DNA from: Amycolatopsis acididurans
GTDB lineage: Bacteria; Actinomycetota; Actinomycetes; Mycobacteriales; Pseudonocardiaceae
DNA length: 64,000 bases
Reading direction: 5' to 3'
Assembly (NCBI RefSeq): GCF_012328925.1
Contig: NZ_JAAXLS010000004.1
Coordinates: 186,001-250,000 of the forward strand
Positions 63,687-64,000 of this stretch are shown here, piece by piece (position 1 is the first letter of the stretch; each line of letters starts with the position of its first letter). The translations under genes and the position numbers were made by a program. Under the pieces are notes generated by a model. It was given only the letters and a program-made list of their open reading frames with translations. It made no database searches and was not told where the DNA came from.

Positions 63687-64000
63687 ATGCGCACCGCGCT
63701 GTGCGACAGGCTCGGCATCGAGTACCCGATCATCGGTTTCACCCCGTCGGAGCATGTCGCCGCCGCGATCAGCAAGGCGGGCGGCCTCGGCGTACTGGGC
63801 TGCGTCCGGTTCAACGACGCCGCGGAACTCGACGGCGTGCTGGACTGGATGGACGCCAACACCGACGGCAAGCCCTACGGGGTCGACATCGTGATGCCGG
63901 CCAAGATCCCGACCGAGGGCACCCAGGTCGATCTCGACAAGCTGATTCCCGAGGAGCACAAGGCTTTCGTCGAGCGGACGCTCGCCGAACTCGGCGTGCC
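63687..64000 (+). CDS. Nitronate monooxygenase-family flavoprotein, N-terminus (cut by window edge)
   Basis: The first 104 residues of a gene that leaves the window. It begins MRTALCDRLGIEYPIIGFTP with AGGAGG upstream, then EHVAAAISKAGGLGVLGCVR, the FMN-barrel start of the nitronate monooxygenase/2-nitropropane dioxygenase family. Relatives in steroid clusters act as flavin reductases or dehydrogenases on CoA esters (IpdC type), but this N-terminus is not clearly IpdC. It follows fadD19 after ten bases and is probably on the same transcript. Confidence 0.75.
   Translation, partial: MRTALCDRLGIEYPIIGFTPSEHVAAAISKAGGLGVLGCVRFNDAAELDGVLDWMDANTDGKPYGVDIVMPAKIPTEGTQVDLDKLIPEEHKAFVERTLAELGV

Overview
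The window is high-GC actinobacterial DNA. Conservon genes, F420-type enzymes, a KstR-controlled steroid pathway, GTG starts and ATGA gene overlaps point to a Pseudonocardiaceae-type organism (Amycolatopsis or a relative). The genus is inferred from gene content only. The centre of the window is a large sterol/cholesterol catabolism cluster whose proteins match the Mycobacterium tuberculosis and Rhodococcus pathway gene by gene, in a different order.

Layout. Positions 1-529 hold an acetate-symporter/DUF485 pair (minus strand, cut by the window edge). 1377-7002 is a conservon, cvnA-B-C-D. 7271-10507 is fused isobutyryl-CoA mutase icmF. 10527-13098 holds a methyltransferase, an F420-type oxidoreductase with the wreck of a second copy behind it, and a secreted serine hydrolase. 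13204-15928 is kstR divergent from fadE34. 15959-19827 is a SNF2 helicase with a SWIM zinc-finger partner. 20016-26979 is a branched-chain/aromatic-type ABC transporter operon ending in an aldehyde dehydrogenase, divergent from an IclR regulator. 26955-29618 is a LipC-like esterase divergent from a wax ester synthase/DGAT. 29676-34216 is fadE28-fadE29-chsH2-chsH1-ltp2, the side-chain C3 removal operon. 35217-40119 (minus) is kstD-kshA-orf85-kshB-chsH3. 40219-41784 is a second KstD-family flavoprotein. 41924-45705 is hsaA-hsaD-hsaC-(repeat ORF)-hsaB. 45750-48897 is a decayed, gene-poor stretch with an MFS pseudogene. 48898-51326 holds a hydrolase and a qorB/HxlR pair. 52188-54783 is fadA5 divergent from cyp125, followed by an amidase. 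56337-59478 (minus) is a DUF35 protein-ltp4-ltp3, divergent from an acyl-CoA synthetase. 61246-63676 is echA19 divergent from fadD19, followed by a truncated nitronate monooxygenase gene.

How it works together. CYP125 oxidises the sterol side-chain terminus. FadD19 and the second synthetase make CoA thioesters. FadE34, FadE28/29, ChsH1/H2, ChsH3, EchA19, FadA5 and Ltp2 (and probably Ltp3/Ltp4 for C24-branched sterols) shorten the chain. KstD and KshA/KshB open ring B, and HsaA/B, HsaC and HsaD cleave rings A/B. I found KstR-type operators (TnnAACnnGTTnnA) before every steroid operon: kstR, fadE34, fadE28, kstD, the second KstD-like gene, hsaA, fadA5, cyp125, the DUF35 gene, the synthetase and echA19/fadD19. 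Two more lie inside genes.

The most unusual structures are: a hexanucleotide microsatellite plus 24-bp repeats between hsaC and hsaB that keep one open frame overlapping both neighbours; KstR boxes whose terminal TA is also the start of the -10 hexamer of apparently leaderless genes; operator-like sites inside fadD19 and the wax-synthase gene with locally odd codons; an unknown six-residue-spaced cysteine protein between kshA and kshB; and degenerate 32-36 bp tandem repeats after operon ends.
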